Below, piece by piece: positions 22,679-36,511 of a DNA stretch of 64,000 nucleotides. How positions within the stretch are numbered: position 1 is the stretch's first letter; each line of letters opens with the position of its first letter. The DNA comes from Anthopleura xanthogrammica (lineage: Eukaryota > Cnidaria > Anthozoa > Actiniaria > Actiniidae): assembly GCA_964019055.1 (NCBI GenBank), contig OZ025212.1, positions 7,397,109 through 7,461,108 of the forward strand, given 5' to 3'. A program made the position numbers and the translations under genes. The notes beneath the pieces were generated by a model that saw only the letters and a program-made list of their open reading frames with translations, did not search any database and was not told the origin of the DNA.

Positions 22679-23290
22679 TAATCTCAAAAGCAAAGATTCG
22701 GCGGGATATTAATTTATTATTATTAATGTCTTTCCCTTTCAAGGTCCTTTTATTAAATAAATTTTTATGTGAATGTTAAAAATAGTTTTTCGAGCTAGAA
22801 ACAGCTGTAATCGTAGGTCAATGATCGAGTCAATTGACTCACAAGTAATTTTATCATCGCAATTGTTTTTCGTAGAAAAAAGGCGTCTGAAGTGGTCGGG
22901 ATTTGAAGTGATTTTGACTCTAGAGTGTCCAACCTTTCCATTTTATATTGTTCATCACAAAGCACACATAAATACACCCTAATGTAAGAAATGGAAAGTT
23001 TATTAATTTTTTTTTTTTTTTCAAAATTATTGTATTCAAAAATTGAGCTTGGGCTACCTGTGCTTATAGGGAAATCTTTGTTTACAATATTTTGCTCATT
23101 AGCATACGGTTATTAGTCAAGAAAATTACAAACCGAACCCAAAACTTAAAAGATCTTATTGATATAAGTAATCTACGAATTTTTTAGCTCTTTGCATGAA
23201 AAATGCTGCAACATTGATCGTTCGCTAATGTTTGAGTCGGAACCACGAATTCACTCCGCGTAAGAACCAGTTTTAATCGACCTAATCTAA

Positions 23291-24238
23291 TTAGTCAAGA
23301 GAAACACTAAACATTTTGCACCCTATTTCACTTAGTGCCTGGCGAGTGCCTTTACGAATGGCCTTCATTCGCCAACAATAAATAATTGGATTCAACACAC
23401 CATTGAACATCCATATTGTTTCAGTAAATGGGAAGATATACCTTGATCTAAGCGTGGATCCATCTTTGGTTAATGAATGCGCTGCCAGTGCGCAAACCTG
23501 TGGTATGTAACATATTACAAACGCCGCAATCACATAATACATAGCATTGACCGATTTTTTAAGTTTTGGCATATCCATGGGTTGTTGTGCGGCATGACTC
23601 TGAGACTCAATCTGCTTCGAGTGTCTGCGAATAACTAGAAGAATTTTGACATGGAAATAGACGTTGAGCGCCAACAGGCCAGCGAAAAGAATAACCATTA
23701 CCACTACGGTTGCTCGATTTAGCGCTAAATATCTGCTGATACCAATAATTATGCTACATAGCCAGATAACAGCGATAACCACTCCATATCGCTTGGTTGT
23801 CACTATTTCCTTGTATCGTAGATGTAAATGAACAGCCAAGAAACGATCTGCTGTGATAGCAGTCAAAAAGAGGAATGAAACGATCCCAATGATTGACGAA
23901 CTCGAGATGTATACCAGACCTGAAGAGCAGAATTGCGCAACACTGCGCTTGAGTTCGAAGAACTTGTTAACGCAATAAGTGGTCTGTACAAAGCCGCCTA
24001 CCAAAAAGTCAGAGATGGATAACCCAAGGATAAGGAAATATGACGGCGAATGTAAGGAACGTGTTGTTGAGATTGTCCATGTAACCAATAAATTACTGCA
24101 AACGGTTATGAACGCAATGAACGAATTAAGAACTACAACACTGTGTAAAACTTTCTCATAGTGATGATTGTATTTCAACTGCAGAAAGTGTACAACCAAT
24201 GGTGGACATATCGTAGAGAAGTTGCCAGATTCGGCCAT
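23291..24238 (-). CDS. Class A GPCR, receptor gene B, copy 2
   Basis: The 315-aa product is identical to the other three gene B copies. Start Met, N6 sequon, DRF 131-133, CYIP 243-246 and NPIIY 283-287 are all preserved. The candidate poly(A) signal past the stop reads TTAATAAA on the minus strand (22999-23006) next to a 15-T run. Full identity, against the two changes in gene A, fits either very recent duplication or homogenisation by gene conversion; the data here cannot separate them. Confidence 0.94.
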   Translation of the reverse strand: MAESGNFSTICPPLVVHFLQLKYNHHYEKVLHSVVVLNSFIAFITVCSNLLVTWTISTTRSLHSPSYFLILGLSISDFLVGGFVQTTYCVNKFFELKRSVAQFCSSGLVYISSSSIIGIVSFLFLTAITADRFLAVHLHLRYKEIVTTKRYGVVIAVIWLCSIIIGISRYLALNRATVVVMVILFAGLLALNVYFHVKILLVIRRHSKQIESQSHAAQQPMDMPKLKKSVNAMYYVIAAFVICYIPQVCALAAHSLTKDGSTLRSRYIFPFTETIWMFNGVLNPIIYCWRMKAIRKGTRQALSEIGCKMFSVSLD

Positions 24239-24629
24239 TTTGAAAGCGGGTGAAGTAAAAGTCGAATGACAAATATTACAATTACAATTTCCTTGGAAAT
24301 TTCTGCTCCATGTTATCGAGCGATCTTCTTAAGTGGGAGTCGAGACGTTGGCTTCTCGCCTACTGAAGAAAACACACTTTTTCGAAAATCAAAACTGAAT
24401 GATATGAAATAAAAATGTTGAAAATAAACTTGAATAAGATTTTTCTAAATTTCCTTAATGAAGATTTCTGCCTTTGTTTTCTATTTGATTTTCTCAACTG
24501 AAGTTCGAGTGTCAGCTGATCGATCTACTCTAAACGAAACGAGTGAAAAACTTTAGTTGTACTGCAACTGGATACGACGGGGATACAGCAAATTGTAAGT
24601 GTATCAGTGCTTTCCACTCGCGATTCACC

Positions 24630-27600
24630 GATGTAGTAAGAATGTACATAAGATAGATTGGATGGATGTAACCGAAAAGGAATGTACACCAGTTGGATTA
24701 AGTTGATGCTTCAGAGTAAGAATGTAAACGAGATGGATTGGATGGGTGTATCAGAATAAGAATGTACACGAGATGGTTTGGATGGGCGTATCCGAATAAG
24801 AATATACACGACATGGATTGGATGGGTGTATCAGAATAAGAATGTACACGAGATGGTTTGGATGGGCGTATCAGAAAAAGAATATACACGAGATGGATTG
24901 GATGGGTGTATTAGAATAAGAATGTTCACGAGATGGTTTGGATGGGTGTATCAGAATAAGAATATACACGAGATGCATTGGATGGGTGTATCAGAATAAG
25001 AATGTACACGAGATGGATTGGATTGGTGTATCAGAATAAAAATGCACACGACATGGATTGGATGGGTGTATCAGAATAAGATTGTACACGAGATGGATTG
25101 GATGGGTGTATCAGCATAAGAATGTACACGAGATGGATTGGATGGGTGTATCAGAATAAAAATGTACACTAGATGGATTTGTTGGGCGTATCAGAATAAG
25201 AATGTACAAGAGATGGATTGGATGGATATATCAGAATAAGAATGTACAAGAGATTGATTGGATGGATGTATCAGAATAAGAATGTACAAGAGATAGATTG
25301 GATGGGCGTATCAGAATAAGAATGTACTCGAGATGGATTGGATGGATGTATCAGAATAAGAATGTACACGAGATAGATTGGATGGGTGTATCAGAATAAG
25401 AATGTACACGAGATGGATTGGATGGGTGTATCAGAATAAGAATGTACACTAGATGGATTGGATGGATGTATCAGAATAAGAATGTACACTAGATGGATTT
25501 GTTGGGCGTATCAGAATAAGAATGTACAAGAGATGGATTGGATGGATGTATCAGAATAAGAATGTACACTAGATGGATTGGATGGCCGTATCAGAATAAG
25601 AATGTACACTAGATGGATTGGTTGGGCGTATCAGAATAAGAATGTACAAGAGATGGATTGGATGGACGTATCAGAATAAGAATGTACACTAGATGGATTG
25701 GATGGATGTATCAGAATAAGAATGTACACTAGATGGATTGGATGGATGTATCAGAATAAGAATGTACACTAGATGGATTGGATGGATGTATCAGAATAAG
25801 AATGTACACTAGATGGATTTGTTGGATGTATCAGAATAAGAATGTACACTAGATGGATTGGATGGATGTATCAGAATAAGAATGTACACTAGATGGATTG
25901 GATGGATGTATCAGAATAAGAATGTACACTAGATGGATTGGATGGATGTATCAGAATAAGAATGTAAACGAGATGGATTGGATGGGTGTATCAGAATAAG
26001 AATGTACACGAGATGGATTGGATGGGTGTATCAGAATAAGAATGTACACGAGATGGATTGGATGGGTGTATCAGAATAAGAATGTACACTAGATGGATTT
26101 GTTGGGCGTATCAGAATAAGAATGTACACGAGATGGATTGGATGGGTGTATCAGAATAAGAATGTACACGAGATGGATTGGATGGGCGTATCAGAATAAG
26201 AATGTACACGAGATGGATTGGATGGGTGTATCAGAATAAGAATGTGCACGAGATGGATTGGATGGGCGTATCAGAATAAGAATGTACTCGAGATGGATTG
26301 GATGGGTGTATCAGAATAAGAATGTGCACGAGATGGATTGGATGGACGTATCAGAATAAGAATGTACAAGAGATGGATTGGATGGGTGTATCAGAATAAG
26401 AATGTGCACGAGATGGATTGGATGGATGTATCAGAATAAGAATGTACACTAGATGGATTGGATGGCCGTATCAGAATAAGAATGTACACTAGATGGATTG
26501 GTTGGGCGTATCAGAATAAGAATGTACACGAGATGGATTGGATGGATGTATCAGAATAAGAATATACACTAGATGGATTGGATGGATGTATCAGAATACG
26601 AATGTACACTAGATGGATTGGATGGATGTATCAGAATAAGAATGTACACTAGATGGATTGGATGGATGTATCAGAATAAGAATGTACACTAGATGGATTG
26701 GATGGATGTATCAGAATAAGAATGTACACTAGATGGATTGGATGGATGTATCAGAATAAGAATGTACACTAGATGGATTGGATGGATGTATCAGAATAAG
26801 AATGTACACTAGATGGATTGGATGGATGTATCAGAATAAGAATGTACACGAGATGGATTGGATGGGTGTATCAGAATAAGTATGTACACTAGATGGATTG
26901 GATGGGTGTATCAGAATAAGAATGTACACTAGATGGATTGGATGGATGTATCAGAATAAGAATGTACACAAGATGGATTGGATGGATGTATCAGAATAAG
27001 AATGTACACTAGATGGATTGGATGGATGAATCAGAATAAGAATGTACACTAGATGGATTGGATGGATGTTTCAGAATAAGAATGTACACTAGATGGATTG
27101 GATGGATGTATCAGAATAAGAATGTACACAAGATGGATTGGATGGATGTATCAGAATAAGAATGTACACGAGATGGATTGGATGGATGTATCAGAATAAG
27201 AATGTACACTAGATGGATTGAATGGATGTATCAGAATAAGAATGTACACGAGATGGATTGGATGGGTGTATCAGAATAAGAATGTACACGAGATAGATTG
27301 GATGGGTGTATCAGAATAAGAATGTACACGAGATGGATTGGATGGGTGTATCAGAATAAGAATGTACACTAGATGGATTTGTTGGGCGTATCAGAATAAG
27401 AATGTACACGAGATGGATTGGATGGGTGTATCAGAATAAGAATGTACACGAGATGGATTGGATGGGCGTATCAGAATAAGAATGTACACGAGATGGATTG
27501 GATGGGTGTATCAGAATAAGAATGTGCACGAGATGGATTGGATGGGCGTATCAGAATAAGAATGTACTCGAGATGGATTGGATGGGTGTATCAGAATAAG

Positions 27601-30600
27601 AATGTGCACGAGATGGATTGGATGGACGTATCAGAATAAGAATGTACAAGAGATGGATTGAATGGGTGTATCAGAATAAGAATGTGCACGAGATGGATTG
27701 GATGGATGTATCAGAATAAGAATGTACACTAGATGGATTGGATGGCCGTATCAGAATAAGAATGTACACGAGATGGATTGGATGGGTGTATCAGAATAAG
27801 AATGTACACGAGATGGATTGGATGGATGTATCAGAATACGAATGTACACGAGATGGATTGGATGGGTGTATCAGAATAAGAATGTGCACGAGATGGATTG
27901 GATGGGCGTATCAGAATAAGAATGTACTCGAGATGGATTGGATGGGTGTATCAGAATAAGAATGTGCACGAGATGGATTGGATGGACGTATCAGAATAAG
28001 AATGTACAAGAGATGGATTGAATGGGTGTATCAGAATAAGAATGTGCACGAGATGGATTGGATGGATGTATCAGAATAAGAATGTACACTAGATGGATTG
28101 GATGGCCGTATCAGAATAAGAATGTACACTAGATGGATTGGTTGGGCGTATCAGAATAAGAATGTACAAGAGATGGATGTATCAGAATAAGAATGTACAC
28201 GAGATAGATTGGATGGGCGTATCAGAATAAGAATGTACTCGAGATGGATTGGATGGATGTATAAGAATAAGAATGTACACTAGATGGATTGGATGGATGT
28301 ATCAGAATAAGAATGTACACTAGATGGATTGGATGGATGTATCAGAATAAGAATGTACACTAGATGGATTGGATGGATGTATCAGAATAAGAATGTACAC
28401 GAGATGGATTGGATGGGTGTATCAGAATAAGTATGTACACTAGATGGATTGGATGGGTGTATCAGAATAAGAATGTACACTAGATGGATTGGATGGATGT
28501 ATCAGAATAAGAATGTACACAAGATGGATTGGATGGATGTATCAGAATAAGAATGTACACTAGATGGATTGGATGGATGAATCAGAATAAGAATGTACAC
28601 TAGATGGATTGGATGGATGTTTCAGAATAAGAATGTACACTAGATGGATTGGATGGATGTATCAGAATAAGAATGTACACAAGATGGATTGGATGGATGT
28701 ATCAGAATAAGAATGTACACGAGATGGATTGGATGGATGTATCAGAATAAGAATGTACACTAGATGGATTGAATGGATGTATCAGAATAAGAATGTACAC
28801 GAGATGGATTGGATGGGTGTATCAGAATAAGAATGTACACGAGATAGATTGGATGGGTGTATCAGAATAAGAATGTACACGAGATGGATTGGATGGGTGT
28901 ATCAGAATAAGAATGTACACTAGATGGATTTGTTGGGCGTATCAGAATAAGAATGTACACGAGATGGATTGGATGGGTGTATCAGAATAAGAATGTACAC
29001 GAGATGGATTGGATGGGCGTATCAGAATAAGAATGTACACGAGATGGATTGGATGGGTGTATCAGAATAAGAATGTGCACGAGATGGATTGGATGGGCGT
29101 ATCAGAATAAGAATGTACTCGAGATGGATTGGATGGGTGTATCAGAATAAGAATGTGCACGAGATGGATTGGATGGACGTATCAGAATAAGAATGTACAA
29201 GAGATGGATTGAATGGGTGTATCAGAATAAGAATGTGCACGAGATGGATTGGATGGATGTATCAGAATAAGAATGTACACTAGATGGATTGGATGGCCGT
29301 ATCAGAATAAGAATGTACACGAGATGGATTGGATGGGTGTATCAGAATAAGAATGTACACGAGATGGATTGGATGGATGTATCAGAATACGAATGTACAC
29401 GAGATGGATTGGATGGGTGTATCAGAATAAGAATGTGCACGAGATGGATTGGATGGGCGTATCAGAATAAGAATGTACTCGAGATGGATTGGATGGGTGT
29501 ATCAGAATAAGAATGTGCACGAGATGGATTGGATGGACGTATCAGAATAAGAATGTACAAGAGATGGATTGAATGGGTGTATCAGAATAAGAATGTGCAC
29601 GAGATGGATTGGATGGATGTATCAGAATAAGAATGTACACTAGATGGATTGGATGGCCGTATCAGAATAAGAATGTACACTAGATGGATTGGTTGGGCGT
29701 ATCAGAATAAGAATGTACAAGAGATGGATGTATCAGAATAAGAATGTACACGAGATAGATTGGATAGGTGTATCAGAATAAGAATGTACACTAGATGGAT
29801 TGGATGGGTGTATCAGAATAAGAATGTACACGAGATGGATTGGATGGGTGTATCAGAATAAGAATGTACACGAGATGAATTGGATGGGTGTATCAGAATC
29901 AGAATGTACACGAGATGGATTGGATGGGTGTATCAGAATAAGAATGTACACGAGATGGATTGGATGGGTTTATCAGAATAAGAATGTACACTAGATGGAT
30001 TGGATGGCCGTATCAGAATAAGAATGTACACTAGATGGATTGGTTGGGCGTATCAGAATAAGAATGTACAAGAGATGGATTGGATGGATGTATCAGAATA
30101 AGAATGTACACTAGATGGATTGGTTGGGCGTATCAGAATAAGAATGTACAAGAGATGGATTGGATGGATGTATCAGAATAAGAATATACACTAGATGGAT
30201 TGGATGGATGTATCAGAATACGAATGTACACTAGATGGATTGGATGGATGTATCAGAATAAGAATGTACACTAGATGGATTGGATGGATGTATCAGAATA
30301 AGAATGTACACTAGATGGATTGGATGGATGTATCAGAATAAGAATGTACACTAGATGGATTGGATGGATGTATCAGAATAAGAATGTACACGAGATGGAT
30401 TGGATGGGTGTATCAGAATAAGTATGTACACTAGATGGATTGGATGGGTGTATCAGAATAAGAATGTACACTAGATGGATTGGATGGATGTATCAGAATA
30501 AGAATGTACACAAGATGGATTGGATGGATGTATCAGAATAAGAATGTACACTAGATGGATTGGATGGATGAATCAGAATAAGAATGTACACTAGATGGAT

Positions 30601-33600
30601 TGGATGGATGTTTCAGAATAAGAATGTACACTAGATGGATTGGATGGATGTATCAGAATAAGAATGTACACAAGATGGATTGGATGGATGTATCAGAATA
30701 AGAATGTACACGAGATGGATTGGATGGATGTATCAGAATAAGAATGTACACTAGATGGATTGAATGGATGTATCAGAATAAGAATGTACACGAGATGGAT
30801 TGGATGGGTGTATCAGAATAAGAATGTACACGTGATAGATTGGATGGGTGTATCAGAATAAGAATGTACACGAGATGGATTGGATGGGTGTATCAGAATA
30901 AGAATGTACACTAGATGGATTTGTTGGGCGTATCAGAATAAGAATGTACACGAGATGGATTGGATGGGTGTATCAGAATAAGAATGTACACGAGATGGAT
31001 TGGATGGGCGTATCAGAATAAGAATGTACACGAGATGGATTGGATGGGTGTATCAGAATAAGAATGTGCACGAGATGGATTGGATGGGCGTATCAGAATA
31101 AGAATGTACTCGAGATGGATTGGATGGGTGTATCAGAATAAGAATGTGCACGAGATGGATTGGATGGACGTATCAGAATAAGAATGTACAAGAGATGGAT
31201 TGAATGGGTGTATCAGAATAAGAATGTGCACGAGATGGATTGGATGGATGTATCAGAATAAGAATGTACACTAGATGGATTGGATGGCCGTATCAGAATA
31301 AGAATGTACACGAGATGGATTGGATGGGTGTATCAGAATAAGAATGTACACGAGATGGATTGGATGGATGTATCAGAATACGAATGTACACGAGATGGAT
31401 TGGATGGGTGTATCAGAATAAGAATGTGCACGAGATGGATTGGATGGGCGTATCAGAATAAGAATGTACTCGAGATGGATTGGATGGGTGTATCAGAATA
31501 AGAATGTGCACGAGATGGATTGGATGGACGTATCAGAATAAGAATGTACAAGAGATGGATTGAATGGGTGTATCAGAATAAGAATGTGCACGAGATGGAT
31601 TGGATGGATGTATCAGAATAAGAATGTACACTAGATGGATTGGATGGCCGTATCAGAATAAGAATGTACACTAGATGGATTGGTTGGGCGTATCAGAATA
31701 AGAATGTACAAGAGATGGATGTATCAGAATAAGAATGTACACGAGATAGATTGGATAGGTGTATCAGAATAAGAATGTACACTAGATGGATTGGATGGGT
31801 GTATCAGAATAAGAATGTACACGAGATGGATTGGATGGGTGTATCAGAATAAGAATGTACACGAGATGAATTGGATGGGTGTATCAGAATCAGAATGTAC
31901 ACGAGATGGATTGGATGGGTGTATCAGAATAAGAATGTACACGAGATGGATTGGATGCGTTTATCAGAATAAGAATGTACACTAGATGGATTGGATGGCC
32001 GTATCAGAATAAGAATGTACACTAGATGGATTGGTTGGGCGTATCAGAATAAGAATGTACAAGAGATGGATTGGATGGATGTATCAGAATAAGAATGTAC
32101 ACTAGATGGATTGGATGGATGTATCAGAATACGAATGTACACTAGATGGATTGGATGGATGTATCAGAATAAGAATGTACACGAGATGGATTGGATGGAT
32201 GTATCAGAATAAGAATGTACACTAGATGGATTGGATGGATGTATCAGAATAAGAATGTACACTAGATGGATTGGATGGCCGTATCAGAATAAGAATGTAC
32301 ACTAGATGGATTGGTTGGGCGTATCAGAATAAGAATGTACAAGAGATGGATTGGATGGATGTATCAGAATAAGAATGTACACTAGATGGATTGGATGGAT
32401 GTATCAGAATACGAATGTACACTAGATGGATTGGATGGATGTATCAGAATAAGAATGTACACTAGATGGATTGGATGGATGTATCAGAATAAGAATGTAC
32501 ACTAGATGGATTGTATGGATGTATCAGAATAAGAATGTACACGAGATGGATTGGATTGGTGTATCAGAATAAGAATGTACACTAGATGGATTGGATGGGT
32601 GTATCAGAATAAGAATGTACACGAGATGGATTGGATGGGTGTATCAGAATAAGAATGTACACGAGATGGATTGGATGGGTGTATCAGAATAAGAATGTAC
32701 ACGAGATGGATTGGATGGGTGTATCAGAATAAGAATGTACACGAGATGGATTGGATGGGTGTATCAGAATAAGAATGTACACTAGATGGATTGGATGGGT
32801 GTATCAGAATAAGAATGTGCACGAGATGGATTGGATGGACGTATCAGAATAAGAATGTACACTAGATGGATTGGATGGCCGTATCAGAATAAGAATGTAC
32901 ACTAGATGGATTGGTTGGGCGTATCAGAATAAGAATGTACAAGAGATGGATTGGATGGATGTATCAGAATAAGAATGTACACTAGATGGATTGGATGGCC
33001 GTATCAGAATAAGAATGTACACTAGATGGATTGGTTGGGCGTATCAGAATAAGAATGTACAAGAGATGGATTGGATGGATGTATCAGAATAAGAATGTAC
33101 ACTAGATGGATTGGATGGATGTATCAGAATACGAATGTACACTAGATGGATTGGATGGATGTATCAGAATAAGAATGTACACTAGATGGATTGGATGGAT
33201 GTATCAGAATAAGAATGTACACTAGATGGATTGTATGGATGTATCAGAATAAGAATGTACACGAGATGGATTGGATGGGTGTATCAGAATAAGAATGTAC
33301 ACGAGATGGATTGGATGGGTGTATCAGAATAAGAATGTACACTAGATGGATTGGATGGGTGTATCAGAATAAGAATGTGCACGAGATGGATTGGATGGAC
33401 GTATCAGAATAAGAATGTACACTAGATGGATTGGATGGGTGTATCAGAATAAGAATGTGCACGAGATGGATTGGATGGATGTATCAGAATAAGAATGTAC
33501 ACGAGATGGATTGGATGGGTGTATCAGAATAAGAATGTCCACTAGATGGATTGGATGGATGTATCAGAATACGAATGTACACTAGATGGATTGGATGGAT

Positions 33601-34946
33601 GTATCAGAATAAGAATGTACACGAGATGGATTGGATGGATGTATCAGAATAAGAATGTACACTAGATGGATTGGATGGATGTATCAGAATAAGAATGTAC
33701 ACGAGATGGATTGGATGGGTGTATCAGAATAAGAATGTACACGAGATGGATTGGATGGGTGTATCAGAATCAGAACGTACACGAGATGGATTGGATGGGT
33801 GTATCAGAATAAGAATGTACACGAGATGAATTGGATGGGTGTATCAGAATCAGAACGTACACGAGATGGATTGGATGGGTGTATCAGAATAAGAATGTAC
33901 ACGAGATGGATTGGATGGGTGTATCAGAATAAGAATGTACACTAGATGGATTGGATGGCCGTATCAGAATAAGAATGTACACTAGATGGATTGGTTGGGC
34001 GTATCAGAATAAGAATGTACAAGAGATGGATTGGATGGATGTATCAGAATAAGAATGTACACTAGATGGATTGGATGGATGTATCAGAATACGAATGTAC
34101 ACTAGATGGATTGGATGGATGTATCAGAATAAGAATGTACACGAGATGGATTGGATGGATGTATCAGAATAAGAATGTACACTAGATGGATTGGATGGAT
34201 GTATCAGAATAAGAATGTACACTAGATGGATTGGATGGCCGTATCAGAATAAGAATGTACACTAGATGGATTGGTTGGGCGTATCAGAATAAGAATGTAC
34301 AAGAGATGGATTGGATGGATGTATCAGAATAAGAATGTACACTAGATGGATTGGATGGATGTATCAGAATACGAATGTACACTAGATGGATTGGATGGAT
34401 GTATCAGAATAAGAATGTACACTAGATGGATTGGATGGATGTATCAGAATAAGAATGTACACTAGATGGATTGTATGGATGTATCAGAATAAGAATGTAC
34501 ACGAGATGGATTGGATTGGTGTATCAGAATAAGAATGTACACTAGATGGATTGGATGGGTGTATCAGAATAAGAATGTACACGAGATGGATTGGATGGGT
34601 GTATCAGAATAAGAATGTACACGAGATGGATTGGATGGGTGTATCAGAATAAGAATGTACACGAGATGGATTGGATGGGTGTATCAGAATAAGAATGTAC
34701 ACGAGATGGATTGGATGGGTGTATCAGAATAAGAATGTACACTAGATGGATTGGATGGGTGTATCAGAATAAGAATGTGCACGAGATGGATTGGATGGAC
34801 GTATCAGAATAAGAATGTACACTAGATGGATTGGATGGGTGTATCAGAATAAGAATGTGCACGAGATGGATTGGATGGATGTATCAGAATAAGAATGTAC
34901 ACGAGATGGATTGGATGGGTGTATCAGAATAAGAATGTACACGAGA
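24630..34946 (+). repeat. 40-bp minisatellite array, block 3
   Basis: This 10.3-kb array lies between cassettes 2 and 3. Its first ~2.3 kb follows block 2 monomer for monomer at an offset of 12,028 bp, then diverges near 26930. Truncated 31-bp monomers start at 28173, 29724 and 31715, 1,551 and 1,991 bp apart, marking three serial copies of a large block (the frame at 27738 recurs at 29289 and 31280). Rare variants such as AAGTATGTACAC and GGATGAATCAG repeat at matching offsets in the three blocks. No gene is evident. Confidence 0.97.
27000..31985 (+). repeat. Serial 1.55-kb and 1.99-kb block duplications in block 3
   Basis: Large blocks of 38 monomers plus one 31-mer (1,551 bp) and 49 monomers plus one 31-mer (1,991 bp) are repeated in tandem. 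Each carries the same series of rare monomer variants. The second spacing is 440 bp (11 monomers) longer than the first, so a further expansion happened in one block. Block limits are approximate. Confidence 0.75.
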
Positions 34947-35309
34947 TTGATAGGATAGGAAGTCCTTTAATGAAAGTGATTTTTAGGACCCCCTACGGCT
35001 GCAAGGAAATATTTACAAAAATTGAGATATTTATTAATAACTTCTTTCAAGACACCCTTTTCCAGGGTCGCAGAAATTTCATGTCCCCTTTATTTTCTCA
35101 CCAATTCCCCCCCCCCCCCCCCCCCATCCGATAAAAAATCAGTGAACAGTAACTTGGTTTGACATCCGTATCAATACCAAAACTACTGCCAAGGCCATTA
35201 TCATCATGACAAGAAGCAGATATCTCCTAAACAAAGAAGAAAATGTAATGCAAAATAATTTCCTCTAACATTTGCTGAAACGAATTGAAAAAAAAACGTA
35301 TTTAAGAAA

Positions 35310-35561
35310 CATATTTTTTACAACAGTATGGATAAAAAGTTAAATTTTACACCGTGAAAAATAAGAGAGATCACTTACTGACGTTTCGGACGCTAGTCCT
35401 TCGTCGGAGTAAAAAAGACGAAGGACTAGCGTCCGAAACGTCAGTAAGTGATCTCTCTTATTTTTCACGGTGTAAAATTTAACTTTTTATCCATACTGTT
35501 TCATTAGAAACACCGACGCAGCCCACACTAGCTTACCGCTAGTTATCATATTTTTTACAAC
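35310..35561. mobile_element. 222-bp palindromic insertion with 15-bp TSD (copy 3)
   Basis: Direct repeats at 35310-35324 and 35547-35561; inverted-repeat arms at 35322-35405 and 35417-35500, still perfectly complementary. No difference from copies 1 and 2 is visible. Confidence 0.8.
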
Positions 35562-35733
35562 CATCACTCTGCGTACAAGGGGTGCACGCGTATCTGTCCT
35601 CGGAGACTGGCCAAGACTTTAAGTATTACAGGAATCAGTTATACTAAAATTTGCGAGCAAAAAACAGCAAAGTTCAAAATAATTTGAACAAAATAAAATT
35701 AAAATTAAAATAAAAAACCGAAATGAAAGAATA

Positions 35734-35805
35734 AGTAGGTATGAGTACCAGGTCACCCATCCATTTACTAACCTCCCTCAACCGGGCTTGACTCTGTCAG
35801 TCTTC
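35734..35805 (-). pseudogene. 5S rRNA-like relic (copy 3)
   Basis: Box-C-like sequence on the minus strand at 35751-35773, box-A-like sequence just to its right, and T-rich tail to about 35690. Same as in the other cassettes. Confidence 0.5.
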
Positions 35806-36103
35806 GAAGCCCAAGTTTTTTCCACTGGACCACGAATCCAAGAAATTGGCACAACAATAGCTGTGAAAACAATACACAATATAGACTAGACTTTTCAACA
35901 TCAAATTTTCCATCGATTCCGTGCGTGGCAGGTGGTGCAAGGGATTAGCTGTAGATATGGTCTGAGGGCCGGCTAGTCTCTCCCCTGATGCTTCGGCTAG
36001 AACATCATCCTGCGTAATCCGTACAAACAAGGGCAGAAGGACTTAATTGCCGTCAGGTCCGAGGTCCATACGACGCCTCAGATCTGCGGATGTCTTGGGG
36101 GTA

Positions 36104-36174
36104 TGGCACGGTTGGGAATCGATTATTTTGGAATTGATTAGCAAATTTCTTTTGGAAGACCTTGGTTCGAATCC
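36104..36174 (+). pseudogene. tRNA-promoter-like relic (copy 3)
   Basis: A-box-like sequence at 36104-36115 and B box at 36164-36174, unchanged from copy 1. Confidence 0.38.
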
Positions 36175-36193
36175 CTAACCTCAGGTATGACAA

Positions 36194-36223
36194 GGGGGTC
36201 GCGACCCCCCGATCCCCCCCCCC
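36194..36223. repeat. GC palindrome and C10 run (copy 3)
   Basis: The 16-bp palindrome at 36194-36209 is followed by a C-run shortened to 10 (36214-36223). This shifts the overlapping minus-strand frame into a different, longer peptide than in copies 1 and 2, an argument against that frame being a gene. Confidence 0.78.
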
Positions 36224-36511
36224 TGGATCCGCCCTTGATTATGTTTACAATTCTAATGTTGGGATGAACACCATCTATGGAATTATCAGTGCAAGCTCGG
36301 AGCACTCTTGCTGTCATTAATTTCTTGATGTTATAATACTGTGAAGCTCCGTTCAGTGGTAACGTTACACATTCCTTCATTTTTGCATATAAATTCGATT
36401 CACCATGTACAATGTATATATAGATCAGCTTAACTTTTGATACTCAGTACAAACTTACTTGGATAACAAGTAAGCTTGATTTACTGACGCATACGAAAGT
36501 TTGAAGGTGTT

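Larger units (their letters stand above)
19857..24629. repeat. GPCR-pair cassette, copy 2 (4,773 bp)
   Basis: Gene order and content are the same as in copy 1. The size difference is the left C-run, 22 C here (20017-20038). Private changes include a C-to-T near 22952 (TTGTTCATCAC). The C14 run, CACTATG, and the Phe26 and Ser56 codons of gene A are shared only with copy 1. Its left satellite flank matches that of copy 3, not copy 1. Non-coding stretches between features hold the same content as described for copy 1. Confidence 0.95.
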